NCBI RefSeq assembly: GCF_008084145.1 | Contig: NZ_VSDO01000002.1 | Location: 806,001-870,000 of the forward strand | From: Paenibacillus faecis | GTDB taxonomy: Bacteria > Bacillota > Bacilli > Paenibacillales > Paenibacillaceae | Direction of reading: 5' to 3' | DNA: 64,000 nt | Part shown: piece after piece, positions 17,150 to 25,504 of the stretch | Layout: each line of letters begins with the position of its first letter | Position numbering within the stretch: the first letter of the stretch is position 1 | The notes under the pieces: generated by a model | What the model was told of the DNA's origin: nothing | Databases searched by the model: none | What the model saw: only the letters and a program-made list of their open reading frames with translations | Translations under genes and position numbers: made by a program

Positions 17150-19027
17150 ATGGGACACACGGCCGTAAAAATTTGTGGACTTCAAAGCGTTGAAGTGCTA
17201 AAATCTATGATAAACTTGCCGGTGGATTTCATCGGCTACGTATTTGCGGAGAGCCGCAGAAAGATCAGTCCGGCCAAGGCCGCCGAGTTGACCGCTGCGC
17301 TGAACAGCCTCGGGAACGGCAAGGTTCCGGAGACCGTCGGCGTATTTGTCAATCCGACGTTGGAGGAGCTTGAAGAAGTATTGTCCGAAGCCCGTTTGGA
17401 TGTGGTTCAGCTGCATGGAACGGAAGCTCCGGAGTTTTGCGGGGAGGTCAAACGGCGTTTTGGCGTAAAGGTGTTCAAAGCGTTTTCCGTCAAACCGGAC
17501 GGGATTCTGCACGGAGGACTTTCTTTGGAAGCCTATGAGGGCGTTATCGACGGAATTTTACTGGATACTTACGACCCCCGTTATGGGGGCGGTTCGGGGA
17601 CGGCTTTCGCTTGGGAGTATGCCGCCTATTACCGGGATTGGGCGAGAGAACGCGGGATCTTGTTCCTGGCGGCCGGAGGTTTGCACCCGGAGAATGTCCG
17701 GGACGCTATTGCGGCAATGGAGCCCGACGGCGTTGACGTCTCCAGCGGGGTAGAAAGCGAAGGCGTCAAAGACCCCGCGAAAATCGCGGCATTTGTGGAA
17801 AGGGTGAAGGGGAGCATGACGCAAGAGAATAAGCAGGTACCGGATGAGCATGGCCGCTTCGGTCCTTTCGGCGGCCGTTATGTGCCGGAAACGCTGATGA
17901 ACGCCTTGATCGAACTCGAGGAATCCTACCGCAAATTTCAGGACGATCCTGAATTTCGGGAGGAGATCGCCTATTTGCTTAAACAATATTCCGGCAGAGA
18001 AACGCCGCTGTATTACGCGGAGCGGCTGTCCGAGCATTTGGGCGGAGCCAAGATTTACCTGAAGCGCGAGGATCTGAACCATACGGGGGCGCACAAAATC
18101 AACAATGCGATCGGGCAGGGGATTTTGGCCAAACGCATGGGCAAGCGAAAAGTGATCGCCGAAACAGGTGCCGGTCAGCACGGGGTGGCGACAGCCACGG
18201 TAGCCGCGCTGCTTGGCCTCGAGTGCAAGGTGTTTATGGGCGAGGAGGATACGAAGCGTCAGCAGCTGAACGTATTCCGGATGAAGCTGCTCGGCGCCGA
18301 GGTCGTTCCGGTTCTTTCCGGTACGCGGACGCTGAAGGACGCTTGCAATGAGGCGCTCCGGTATTGGGTTAGCCATGTTCAGGATACATTTTATATTCTC
18401 GGCTCCGCGACGGGACCTCATCCTTACCCGATGATGGTCCGCAATTTCCAGCGGATCATCGGCGATGAAACACGCCGGCAAATCCTCGAGACGGAAGGGC
18501 GGCTGCCCGATATGCTGATCGCCGCCGTCGGCGGCGGCAGCAACGCGATCGGGATGTTCTATCCTTTCGTGGGAGATGAAAGCGTGAAGCTTGTCGGTGT
18601 GGAAGCGGCGGGCAGAGGCGTTGACACGGAGTTCCACGCGGCCACGATGACCAAGGGCACGAAGGGCGTATTCCAGGGAAGCATGAGCTATTTGCTGCAG
18701 GACGCCTTCGGTCAGGTTCTGCCCGCGCATTCCATTTCGGCAGGGTTAGACTATCCGGGGATCGGGCCGGAGCATTCGTATCTCAAGGATATCGAGCGTG
18801 CGCAATATTATCCGATTACCGACAGGGAAGCGCTCGACGCGCTGCAGCTCTTAAGCCGGCTGGAGGGGATCATTCCCGCCTTGGAATCCGCGCATGCGGT
18901 GGCGCAGGCGGTTAAACTGGCGCCGGGCATGAGCCGGGACGAGATCGTCGTCATCTGCCTCTCCGGCCGCGGAGACAAGGATGTCGAGTCGATCATGGCG
19001 TACACGGAAGGAGGGGCCGAGCTATGA
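17150..19027 (+). CDS. trpFB: TrpF-TrpB fusion: PRA isomerase joined to tryptophan synthase beta
   Basis: One uninterrupted frame encodes 625 residues. Residues 1-222 are TrpF: KICGLQ with the catalytic Cys, VVQLHGTE, and [17 protein letters not shown] with the catalytic Asp. Residues 223-625 are Trp[16 protein letters not shown], the PLP lysine in [25 protein letters not shown], and the phosphate loop [10 protein letters not shown]. TrpF isomerises phosphoribosylanthranilate; TrpB condenses indole with serine. These are normally separate genes in Bacillota. No stop separates them here. The ATG at 17816 ([16 protein letters not shown]) is preceded by AAAGGGTG at a 9-base spacing, so free TrpB may also be made. 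The frame is open further upstream within trpC, but the start at 17150 is the natural TrpF N-terminus ([10 protein letters not shown]). Confidence 0.88.
   Translation: MGHTAVKICGLQSVEVLKSMINLPVDFIGYVFAESRRKISPAKAAELTAALNSLGNGKVPETVGVFVNPTLEELEEVLSEARLDVVQLHGTEAPEFCGEVKRRFGVKVFKAFSVKPDGILHGGLSLEAYEGVIDGILLDTYDPRYGGGSGTAFAWEYAAYYRDWARERGILFLAAGGLHPENVRDAIAAMEPDGVDVSSGVESEGVKDPAKIAAFVERVKGSMTQENKQVPDEHGRFGPFGGRYVPETLMNALIELEESYRKFQDDPEFREEIAYLLKQYSGRETPLYYAERLSEHLGGAKIYLKREDLNHTGAHKINNAIGQGILAKRMGKRKVIAETGAGQHGVATATVAALLGLECKVFMGEEDTKRQQLNVFRMKLLGAEVVPVLSGTRTLKDACNEALRYWVSHVQDTFYILGSATGPHPYPMMVRNFQRIIGDETRRQILETEGRLPDMLIAAVGGGSNAIGMFYPFVGDESVKLVGVEAAGRGVDTEFHAATMTKGTKGVFQGSMSYLLQDAFGQVLPAHSISAGLDYPGIGPEHSYLKDIERAQYYPITDREALDALQLLSRLEGIIPALESAHAVAQAVKLAPGMSRDEIVVICLSGRGDKDVESIMAYTEGGAEL
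17816..19027 (+). CDS. trpB: Tryptophan synthase beta chain (internal start of the fusion)
   Basis: This is the TrpB part of the fused frame, listed because the ATG at 17816 has its own ribosome site (AAAGGGTG, 17799-17806) and yields a 403-residue protein of normal TrpB length. All catalytic segments are intact. It would pair with TrpA encoded directly downstream (overlap of four bases) in the alpha2beta2 complex. Whether the cell makes the fusion, the free chain or both cannot be told from sequence. Confidence 0.75.
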   Translation: MTQENKQVPDEHGRFGPFGGRYVPETLMNALIELEESYRKFQDDPEFREEIAYLLKQYSGRETPLYYAERLSEHLGGAKIYLKREDLNHTGAHKINNAIGQGILAKRMGKRKVIAETGAGQHGVATATVAALLGLECKVFMGEEDTKRQQLNVFRMKLLGAEVVPVLSGTRTLKDACNEALRYWVSHVQDTFYILGSATGPHPYPMMVRNFQRIIGDETRRQILETEGRLPDMLIAAVGGGSNAIGMFYPFVGDESVKLVGVEAAGRGVDTEFHAATMTKGTKGVFQGSMSYLLQDAFGQVLPAHSISAGLDYPGIGPEHSYLKDIERAQYYPITDREALDALQLLSRLEGIIPALESAHAVAQAVKLAPGMSRDEIVVICLSGRGDKDVESIMAYTEGGAEL

Positions 19028-19854
19028 GCGGCGCTACAACGGTCAATCTGATGGATAAGACATTCGCCGACCTAAAGGCCGCCGGGAAAACCGCGCTTAT
19101 CCCGTTTATAACGGTGGGCGATCCCGATCCCGACACCACGGTCGATATTATCGTTGAACTGGAGCGGGCGGGGGCCGATATATTGGAGCTCGGCGTTCCG
19201 TATTCCGATCCGCTGGCCGACGGCCCCGTGATCCAGCGGGCTTCGGAGCGGGCGCTGGTCCGCCGGATTACGGTGGAAACCTGCATCGACACGGCGCGCA
19301 AAGCCAGGGAGCGCGGCGTAAAGATGCCGTTCGTCCTTTTCACGTATTACAATCCGGTGCTTCAGACAGGTTTGGAGCGGTTCTTCCCGCTGCTGCAGGA
19401 AGCCGGAATCAGCGGCGTTATTATTCCCGATCTTCCTTATGAGGAGGCCGAAGAGGCCTTGAAGCTGGCCGACGCGGCCGGCGTTCAGCTTGTCCCGCTG
19501 GTCGCTCCGACATCGGAAAGCCGGATCGCGAAGATTTTGTCCCGGGCCAGAGGTTTTATTTACTGTGTATCCTCGCTCGGCGTTACCGGAGAGCGGAGCA
19601 CTTTTCACCGGCAGGTGGACGAATTTATCGCTTCGGTCAAAGCGCAGACCGATTTACCGGTCGCCGTCGGCTTCGGGATCTCCAATCGCGAACAGGTGCT
19701 TCGCTTCTCGGAACTCTGCGATGGGGTCGTCGTCGGAAGCGCCATCGTCCGCAAGATCGAAGAGAGCTTGCCTCTTTTGAAGAATGAGGCCACCCGAGAA
19801 CAGGGCTTGTTGCAAATCCGCGACTTTGTGGCACAATTAAACATAAAAGACTAG
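19024..19854 (+). CDS. trpA: Tryptophan synthase alpha chain
   Basis: 276 residues, barrel fold. The catalytic Glu and Asp lie in [19 protein letters not shown] near residue 55. [13 protein letters not shown] and [12 protein letters not shown] form the phosphate site. It cleaves indole-3-glycerol phosphate and passes indole to TrpB. The ATG at 19024 overlaps the trpB stop; an ATG at 19051 (MDKTFADL) would match the usual TrpA N-terminus more closely and cannot be excluded. Confidence 0.96.
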   Translation: MSGATTVNLMDKTFADLKAAGKTALIPFITVGDPDPDTTVDIIVELERAGADILELGVPYSDPLADGPVIQRASERALVRRITVETCIDTARKARERGVKMPFVLFTYYNPVLQTGLERFFPLLQEAGISGVIIPDLPYEEAEEALKLADAAGVQLVPLVAPTSESRIAKILSRARGFIYCVSSLGVTGERSTFHRQVDEFIASVKAQTDLPVAVGFGISNREQVLRFSELCDGVVVGSAIVRKIEESLPLLKNEATREQGLLQIRDFVAQLNIKD

Positions 19855-19901
19855 CGAAATGGGTGCTGTACCCGATTTTGCCTGAGAGAGGAAGGTATTA
19901 C

Positions 19902-20999
19902 ATGCAGCCAAAACCGAACATCGTGGACTTACCGGTGTACCAGCCGGGCAAACCGATTGAAGAAGTAAAGCGTGAGCTGGGTTTGACGGAAGTGATCAAG
20001 CTCGCATCGAACGAGAATCCCTTCGGCTGCTCGCCGCGCGTCCGCCAGGCGATCGAAGCGGAGCTGTTCCAAATCAGCCTTTACCCGGACGGCAGCGCCG
20101 CCGAATTGAGAGAGGCTTTGGCGGCTTATCACGGAGTGGACCGGGATCAGTTGATCTTCGGATGCGGGTCCGATGAAATTATCGCGCTGATTACCCGCGC
20201 TTTTATCGTGCGGGGCGATGAGACCGTCATGGCGGATCAGACGTTTTCGGTGTACAAGACGAACGCCGATATCGAAGGAGCGGTCAGCATCGAAGTGCCG
20301 TTGAAGGATGGCGCTCACGATCTGGAAGGCATGTTGGATAAAATCGGCGATAAGACGAAAATTGTCTGGGTCTGCAATCCGAACAATCCGACGGGAACGA
20401 TTGTTTCCAATGACGCTTTAATCTCCTTCCTGGACCGGGTTCCGGGACATGTGCTGGTTGTTCTGGATGAAGCTTATGCCGAATATGTCACCGATCCTTC
20501 GTATACGAATGGAGTTAAGCTGCTGCCGAAATATCCGAACCTGATCGTGCTCCGGACCTTCTCCAAAATTTACGGGTTGGCCTCGCTGCGGATAGGCTAC
20601 GGAATCGGGCAGCCGAACGTAGTTAAGTTGATTAATCAGGTTCGCGAACCGTTTAATACGTCCCGGATCGGTCAGGCGGCCGCGCTGGCTTCCCTGGGCG
20701 ACGACAGCTTTGTCGCCGAATGCCGGAGCAGAAACAGCGAAGGGATTCAATACCTCACCGGGCAATTTGAACGGCTGAATTTGTCCCATTTTCCGGCACA
20801 CGGCAATTTCATCATGGTGGATGTCAAAATGCCGGCGACGGAGATGTTCCAATCGCTGCTGAAGCTGGGCATTATCGTTCGCGCCGGGTTCGGGAAATAT
20901 CCGGAGCATATTCGGGTTACGGTGGGATCCTCCGAACAGAACGCCAAATTTATCGCAGCTTTGGAGCGAGTTCTCTCCGCGCAGAAGGCCGGAGTCTAG
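19902..20999 (+). CDS. hisC: Histidinol-phosphate aminotransferase
   Basis: 365 residues, fold-type I PLP enzyme. The substrate-binding start LASNENPFGCSP, the VWVCNPNNPTGT turn, LVVLDEAYAEYV and the Schiff-base lysine in RTFSKIYGLASLRIGYG are all present. In the Bacillus trp supraoperon HisC works in histidine synthesis and also transaminates aromatic keto acids, which fits its place between trpA and tyrA. The start at 19902 is chosen for GAGAGAGGAAGG upstream; an in-frame start 39 bases earlier lacks one. Confidence 0.95.
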   Translation: MQPKPNIVDLPVYQPGKPIEEVKRELGLTEVIKLASNENPFGCSPRVRQAIEAELFQISLYPDGSAAELREALAAYHGVDRDQLIFGCGSDEIIALITRAFIVRGDETVMADQTFSVYKTNADIEGAVSIEVPLKDGAHDLEGMLDKIGDKTKIVWVCNPNNPTGTIVSNDALISFLDRVPGHVLVVLDEAYAEYVTDPSYTNGVKLLPKYPNLIVLRTFSKIYGLASLRIGYGIGQPNVVKLINQVREPFNTSRIGQAAALASLGDDSFVAECRSRNSEGIQYLTGQFERLNLSHFPAHGNFIMVDVKMPATEMFQSLLKLGIIVRAGFGKYPEHIRVTVGSSEQNAKFIAALERVLSAQKAGV

Positions 21000-21032
21000 C
21001 GCTTGCCGACTATAAAATCAGAAATCGAGTGA

Positions 21033-22133
21033 ATGCATATGACGATGAAAGTTGCTATCTTCGGCGTTGGCTTAATCGGCGGATCGCTGGGGCTTTGCCT
21101 TAAAGGCAAGCCCGGCATCACCGTCGTCGGACACAGCCATCGCCCCGGTTCCCTAAACCGGATGATCGAACGCGGGGTCGTGGATGCCGCTACCCTTTCC
21201 ATGGAGGAAGCGGCCGCCGACGCCGATTTTATATTTTTATGCGTCCCGGTCGGAAATTTGGAAGAATATCTGGAGAAGCTGTACGCTCTGCCTTTAAAGC
21301 CGGGCTGCATCATCACGGATGTCGGCAGTACGAAGGCTTCCGTCATGGAGCGCGCACGGAGCTTGTCCGCTTCGGGCGTATATTTTATCGGCGGACATCC
21401 TATGGCGGGATCGGAGCGCTCCGGGGTGGATGCGGCGTCGACTTTGCTGTTCGAAAACGCCTATTACGTCCTGACGCCGTCTCCCGACGTTCCGGAAGAG
21501 GCCTACTTGCGGCTGGAACGGTTACTTGCCCATACCCGGGCGCAAATCGTACGCGTCGACGCGGTCATGCACGACCGGATCGTCGGGGCGATTAGCCATC
21601 TTCCCCACATTATCGCTGTGGCGCTGGTGAACCAGGTGTGCGATTATAACGCCGATAACGGGCTGTACCGGACGCTGGCCGCCGGGGGATTCCGCGATAT
21701 TACGCGCATCGCTTCGAGCGATCCCCTGATCTGGAGGGATATTCTCCTCAGCAACCAAGAGGTGCTGCTATCGCTGCTACGGGATTGGAACGAGGAAATC
21801 GCCGGCTTTATCCGGCTGCTTGAAGCGCAGGACGGGGACGGGATCAAGCAAGCTTTTGAAAAAGCCAACCAGTTCCGCGGTGAATTGCCGGAACGGCGCA
21901 AGGGGGCGATTACATCTTTGTTTGATTTGCACATCGACGTTCCCGATCATCCTGGAATCATCGGACAGATCGCCACCCAGCTCGGCGTCAATCAAATCAA
22001 TTTGAGCAATATGCAAATTATCGAAAGCCGGGAGGATGTGCCGGGCGTGCTGCGGCTGTCGTTCCGTCAAGAAGCGGAGATGGAACGGGCCAAAGACCAT
22101 TTGCTTACGCTGGGGTATACAGTTTACGTTTGA
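21033..22133 (+). CDS. tyrA: Prephenate dehydrogenase with ACT domain
   Basis: 366 residues. An NAD-binding Rossmann start IFGVGLIGGSLGLCLKG is followed by DVGSTKASV and the catalytic His region FIGGHPMAGSERSG. A C-terminal ACT domain (DVPDHPGIIGQIATQLGV, residues about 295-366) is the likely site of feedback by tyrosine. It oxidises prephenate to 4-hydroxyphenylpyruvate. Three nearby ATG codons (21033, 21039, 21045) are possible; none has a strong ribosome site. It ends the aro-trp supraoperon. Confidence 0.95.
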   Translation: MHMTMKVAIFGVGLIGGSLGLCLKGKPGITVVGHSHRPGSLNRMIERGVVDAATLSMEEAAADADFIFLCVPVGNLEEYLEKLYALPLKPGCIITDVGSTKASVMERARSLSASGVYFIGGHPMAGSERSGVDAASTLLFENAYYVLTPSPDVPEEAYLRLERLLAHTRAQIVRVDAVMHDRIVGAISHLPHIIAVALVNQVCDYNADNGLYRTLAAGGFRDITRIASSDPLIWRDILLSNQEVLLSLLRDWNEEIAGFIRLLEAQDGDGIKQAFEKANQFRGELPERRKGAITSLFDLHIDVPDHPGIIGQIATQLGVNQINLSNMQIIESREDVPGVLRLSFRQEAEMERAKDHLLTLGYTVYV

Positions 22134-22137
22134 AATT

Positions 22138-22158
22138 TGGAGGGGGAAACCCCCTTCC
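22138..22158 (+). other. G/C hairpin just after tyrA
   Basis: A GGAGGGGG/CCCCCTTCC hairpin with AAA loop lies five bases after the tyrA stop. No T-run follows, so it may be a 3'-end stabiliser rather than an intrinsic terminator. Confidence 0.4.
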
Positions 22159-22191
22159 TAACCGTATCATGTAAACGCTTAAAAAAAAGTG

Positions 22192-22220
22192 TTGACAGAA
22201 TGAAAACGGATACATATAAT
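22192..22220 (+). promoter_or_regulatory. Consensus sigma-A promoter for a small RNA
   Basis: TTGACA (22192-22197), 17-base spacer, TATAAT (22215-22220). Both boxes and the spacer match the consensus exactly. No protein gene follows, only the small structured transcript that ends at the 22286-22310 terminator. Confidence 0.85.
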
Positions 22221-22226
22221 AAAAGT

Positions 22227-22310
22227 ACAGTATGGTTTCTCTCCACTCCTATCCAATAACTGTATTGCTCTGAAAATGAGCAATGGGCCGCGATCAGCGG
22301 CCTTTTTTTT
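22227..22310 (+). ncRNA. Candidate small regulatory RNA, about 84 nt
   Basis: The predicted transcript folds into three consecutive hairpins. The first pairs TACAGT (22226-22231) with ACTGTA (22259-22264), with TGG/CCA pairing inside, and holds a 17-base pyrimidine-rich loop containing CTCTCCACTCC. The second is TTGCTC/GAGCAA with a 7-base loop (22265-22283). The third is the terminator GGCCGC/GCGGCC followed by eight T (22286-22310). There is no start codon with ribosome site. The exposed C/U loop is complementary to Shine-Dalgarno sequences, as in trans-acting repressor RNAs of Bacillota such as FsrA and RoxS. Identity with a known RNA is not established. Confidence 0.65.
22286..22310 (+). 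terminator. Terminator of the small RNA
   Basis: GGCCGC-GATCA-GCGGCC perfect 6-bp stem followed by TTTTTTTT. Confidence 0.9.
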
Positions 22311-22358
22311 GTTTTCGGCTTTAGCCAGTTGAGCTCGCGAAGCGTGCGAAACAAAAAC

Positions 22359-22911
22359 CCACCTGCTATGCAGGTGGTGAAGTGATGCTTATAGCATAAA
22401 CCACCTGGTGGGGTCGTTATATAGAGTGTTCAAGCTACTATGGTATTACGAAAGGAAAAGGTGGCTTAATAGCTAATCGAAGTGAGTTGTTACATACAAA
22501 GAGGCGCCTAGTGTGCTTCCAAGCTTTCAAGCTTCCAACTCCAAAAAGATGCAAATCTGCAGGTATTTAAGCCGATCCCCGAGGGGAAAACGAAAAAAGA
22601 TGCAAATCTGCAGGAATTTCCAGCGATTTTAGTGAAACGAGCCGGTTTCGTCGAAAATTCCTGCAGATTTGCAGGTATTTAGAAATTTTGAGTCCAAACA
22701 GGAAAAAAGCCTGCAAATATGCAGGAATTTTATATTATCAAGGTTGTCTGACGGGGTATTAGGGGTTTAGTAATAATCGCACCCCTTCCGGGGGAGGCAA
22801 ATGCGGCAACGGCCTAGTAGCTTGAACGTAGTGAAAGCTAGCGCCTTTAGACGCGAGCCGGTAATAAAGGCTTATAGCCTTAGAGCAAACCATTCGTTCA
22901 CACGGGTGGTT
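22359..22911 (+). mobile_element. Possible IS200/IS605-family remnant without transposase
   Basis: A perfect 8-bp hairpin CCACCTGC-TAT-GCAGGTGG (22359-22377) resembles the subterminal left-end palindrome of IS200/IS605 elements. A second hairpin AACCATTCGT-TCAC-ACGGGTGGTT (22888-22911) lies at the other side after a stem-rich stretch (for instance AAGGCTTATAGCCTT near 22867-22881), as seen in the right end and omega-RNA region of tnpB-bearing elements. No tnpA or tnpB remains. It may be a short non-autonomous derivative. The family call rests on remembered end structure and was not checked by search. Confidence 0.45.
22546..22731 (+). repeat. Four copies of a palindromic intergenic repeat
   Basis: The unit is CCTGCAAATCTGCAGGAATTT and variants. 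Copies lie near 22548-22569, 22600-22619 and 22709-22731 in plus orientation, and near 22657-22680 inverted. Each contains TGCAAAT(C/A)TGCAGG, itself partly palindromic, and ends in GGAATTT or GGTATTT. Spacing is about 50 bases. They look like REP-type dispersed repeats clustered inside the element remnant. Confidence 0.75.
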
Positions 22912-23172
22912 ATGATTCTTTTTTAGAGACGGGGATTTATGTGGCACGAGATTGCGATGTGCTGCAACCTAAAGCCAAGAGCGTTCGTCTATGCATATAT
23001 ATGAAGGATGACGGGTAGCTCGTGGTAAGATTCCCTATTTTTTGTTATCATTTAGGAGAAGCTGTGAAGTTGAAGGCTGATCATGATTTGGGTTAACAAT
23101 GTTTGAAAGTCCGAATATGCTAAGAGCGGATGATACGGACATTTTACATAGTTACTAAGGGGGTTCCGAAAT

Positions 23173-23950
23173 ATGGATCTCGGTTTAAAGGGCAAGAAAG
23201 CAATCGTTACGGGGGGCAGCAAAGGGATCGGGTTGGCCACGGCGCTGACGTTGGCTTCCGAAGGTGGCGATCGTGGCGAGAGATCCGGAAGGGCTGAAAA
23301 GCGCCGCGCAATTGATCAAGGAGCGGACGGGTAAGGTTCCGCTCTGGATATCCGCGGACGTTTCACACAAGCAGGAAGCGGAGAATGCGGTCGAAACGGC
23401 CGTGGACGGTCTCGGCGGCCTGGATATCCTGGTCAACAATGCGGGGACCTCGGCGGCCCGGCCTTTCCACGAGGTCGATACGGCGGACTGGACGGCGGAT
23501 TTGGATCTCAAGCTGTTTGCGGCCGTCCATTTTTCCAAGTTTGCCCTGCCTTACCTTTGCCAAGCCCAGGGGGGCGGTGCGATTGTTAATGTCACTTCCG
23601 TCGGCGGAAAGTCGCCGGGCGCGTCGTCCCTGCCGACCTCGGTAAGCCGTGCGGCCGGTTTGGCTTTGACCAAAGCGATGAGCAAGGATCTGGCGGGGGA
23701 CGGGATACGCGTCAACGCGGTATGCATCGGTCTGATTCACAGCGCGCAAATCGAACGGAAATGGAAGAGCGTTGCGCCCGAGCTGTCGTGGGAGGAATTT
23801 GCGCGCGATCCGAGGCACGGAATTCCGCTCGGCCGGATCGGGGAAGCCCAGGAAGCTGCCAATGCCATCGCCTTTCTGGTTTCGCAGGCGGCCTCGTATA
23901 TTACCGGTACCGCGGTCAATATCGACGGAGGGCTTTCGGCCGCTCTTTAA
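23173..23950 (+). pseudogene. SDR-family oxidoreductase, frameshifted near the N-terminus
   Basis: The ATG at 23173 (after AAGGGGG) begins a short-chain dehydrogenase: LKGKKAIVTGGSKGIGLATA is the NAD(P)-binding TGxxxGIG motif. Near base 23262 the frame changes, and the protein continues in the next frame from VAIVARDPEGLKSAAQ to 23950, with LVNNAGTSAA, an S..S(V)SRAAGLALTKA active-site region and TGTAVNIDGGLS at the end. The sequence at the break, TCCGAAGGTGGCGATC, is short of the usual EGAKVAIV by about eight bases, as if one copy of a GAAGG direct repeat had been lost. The usual catalytic YxxxK reads SRAAG here, so the tyrosine is also missing. Broken gene, unless sequence error. Confidence 0.85.
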
Positions 23951-24204
23951 AGCGAATGCGAATCAAGGCGGAAGCTTCTTTGGATTCGGGAAGGTCATGA
24001 GTTTTTTTAATTTTTCCAGATTTCATGATATACTAGTCGTTGATTGTTAAAAAGTAATGGCGTTTTGATTATAACTTTGTCGTGACTCTTGAATTTATTG
24101 AATTTGTTACATAAGCAGCGCAACTTTTTTCTTTCCGTTCGGTAATAATGTGTGTAGGATCGAACGGGGAAAGCGTATGGATGGGCGAGGAGGATCGCAC
24201 TCAG

Positions 24205-24798
24205 ATGACGGATTCCCAAATGATTCGTGAAATTAAGGAAGGCAATACGGAGCTGTACTCGGAGTTGATGAGACGCTACCAGCGTAAAATATTGGCCTTT
24301 GTCTACCACATGTTGAAGAGCGCCCACCTGGAGCTGCTCGCAGAAGATATATGCTCGGAAACGTTCTATAAAGCATTTCGCAGCTTGCATTCCTTTCGGG
24401 AAGTGGATGCTTCCTTTTCGACCTGGCTTTATACCATTGCCAGAAATACGGTGCTCAGCGAGCTGCGCAAGCAGCGTGGCGCCAATGTTCCTTTGGAAGA
24501 GAGCGGAATCGTCCCGGTTGCGCCGGGCGATGTTGTGCCGGAGCAGGCTGTTCTCCGGAGCGAGAAGGTCGGCAAGGTCCGCGAAGCGATTAACAATCTT
24601 CCGGAGAAACAGCGTTCCGCTTTAATTTTGCGCGAATACGACCAGTTGGACTATCAGGAAATCGCGACGATTCTCGGACAGAGCGTAAGCGCGGTGAAAT
24701 CCCTTTTGTTCCGGGCGCGGAGTAGCGTAAAGAGTCAGCTTGAACCCTACTTTTACGAACCGATTTACGAGCATTACGAGGGGATGAAAAGCAGATGA
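24205..24798 (+). CDS. RNA polymerase sigma factor, ECF type
   Basis: 197 residues. Region 2 (ELMRRYQRKILAFVYHML, EDICSETFYKAFRSL, STWLYTIARN) and region 4 (LPEKQRSALILREYDQL, then YQEIATILGQSVSAVKSLL) are complete, and there is no region 3, as in ECF sigma factors. The ATG at 24205 has GAGGAGGA ten bases upstream; earlier in-frame ATG codons lack one. Its gene overlaps the downstream anti-sigma gene by four bases, the usual pairing for a membrane-stress sigma of the SigW/SigM kind. Its own promoter target was not identified; a TATACT box lies near 24028. Confidence 0.94.
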   Translation: MTDSQMIREIKEGNTELYSELMRRYQRKILAFVYHMLKSAHLELLAEDICSETFYKAFRSLHSFREVDASFSTWLYTIARNTVLSELRKQRGANVPLEESGIVPVAPGDVVPEQAVLRSEKVGKVREAINNLPEKQRSALILREYDQLDYQEIATILGQSVSAVKSLLFRARSSVKSQLEPYFYEPIYEHYEGMKSR

Positions 24799-25394
24799 AT
24801 TGTAAAGAGGCCCAAGAATTGTTCGGTGTGATGCCCGATTTGCCGGAGCATCATCCACAGCGCAAAATGCTGGAATGGCATATTTTGGGCTGCGAGTCCT
24901 GCGCGGCAGAATATCAGATTTGGACAGAAAGCCTAGACGCCGTTCAGGCCCTGCCTATCGAAGTCAGCGAGGAAGAAGCGGAGGCCGTCAACCGCCGGGT
25001 AATGGACCGTATCTATGCGGAGTCGCCTTGGCTTGCGCCCGACATCCGGGATAAAGACTATTCCCGGCGGATCCGCCGCCGCGTAACCCTTTGGTCGGCT
25101 TGTTTTCTGGCCGTCTTCCTTGTGAGTACCTTATTGTTCTTTATCGGCGGTACCATGGAGAAGAAGGAAGCCAACAAACCGGCTACCGGCATCGTCCCTG
25201 CGGCCGTGGTCACAACGGATACGGAAATTCCGGAGGATTTCACCTTTGAGCTGCCCAGCGTCTCCCGCGGGGTTGTCGAACCGTTTGTCGTTCAACTGGG
25301 ACCGGCTTATCCGCAATACTGGATGCTGCTGTCCATGGCCGGAATGGTGCTTGCCCTGGTGTCCTGGAAGGGAATCAGGCGGTCCCGAAGATGA
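24795..25394 (+). CDS. Zinc-finger anti-sigma factor, membrane-bound
   Basis: 199 residues. The N-terminal ZAS domain has the zinc ligands HxxxCxxC in WHILGCESCAAE. A first membrane segment lies near residues 98-117 (SACFLAVFLVSTLLFFIGG) and a second near 177-192 (MLLSMAGMVLALVSW). It should hold the preceding sigma factor inactive at the membrane until a signal leads to its release or proteolysis. The region between the two membrane segments, about 60 residues with PATGIVPAAVVTTDTEIPED, faces outside and may sense the signal. Confidence 0.9.
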   Translation: MNCKEAQELFGVMPDLPEHHPQRKMLEWHILGCESCAAEYQIWTESLDAVQALPIEVSEEEAEAVNRRVMDRIYAESPWLAPDIRDKDYSRRIRRRVTLWSACFLAVFLVSTLLFFIGGTMEKKEANKPATGIVPAAVVTTDTEIPEDFTFELPSVSRGVVEPFVVQLGPAYPQYWMLLSMAGMVLALVSWKGIRRSRR

Positions 25395-25406
25395 CCGTTT
25401 TCAACT

Positions 25407-25450
25407 AACGCTTCTTCCGAATTTTTAATCGGATGAGGCGTTTTGTTGTT
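25407..25450 (+). terminator. Terminator after the sigma/anti-sigma pair
   Basis: AACGC..TTCCGA pairs with TCGGATGA.GCGTT around an A/T loop, followed by TTTTGTTGTTT. Confidence 0.6.
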
Positions 25451-25504
25451 TGAATGATATAATATGATATACACTAGATCATTACTGACCAAGGAGGGGG
25501 AACC

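Larger units (their letters stand above)
22311..23172 (+). other. Gene-free accessory stretch
   Basis: 862 bases without a convincing gene. It holds a left hairpin of IS200/IS605 type (22359-22377), four copies of a TGCAAATCTGCAGG-type palindromic repeat (22546-22731), a structured stretch with a right-end-like hairpin (22888-22911), and then about 250 AT-rich bases in which I recognise nothing up to the ribosome site of the broken SDR gene. Confidence 0.7.

Noticed and set aside
22138..22158. Intrinsic terminator of the trp operon after tyrA
   Set aside because: The hairpin is good but no T-tract follows; kept only as a hairpin.
22546..22731. CRISPR array
   Set aside because: Repeats differ in length and orientation, spacers are unequal and no cas gene is near.
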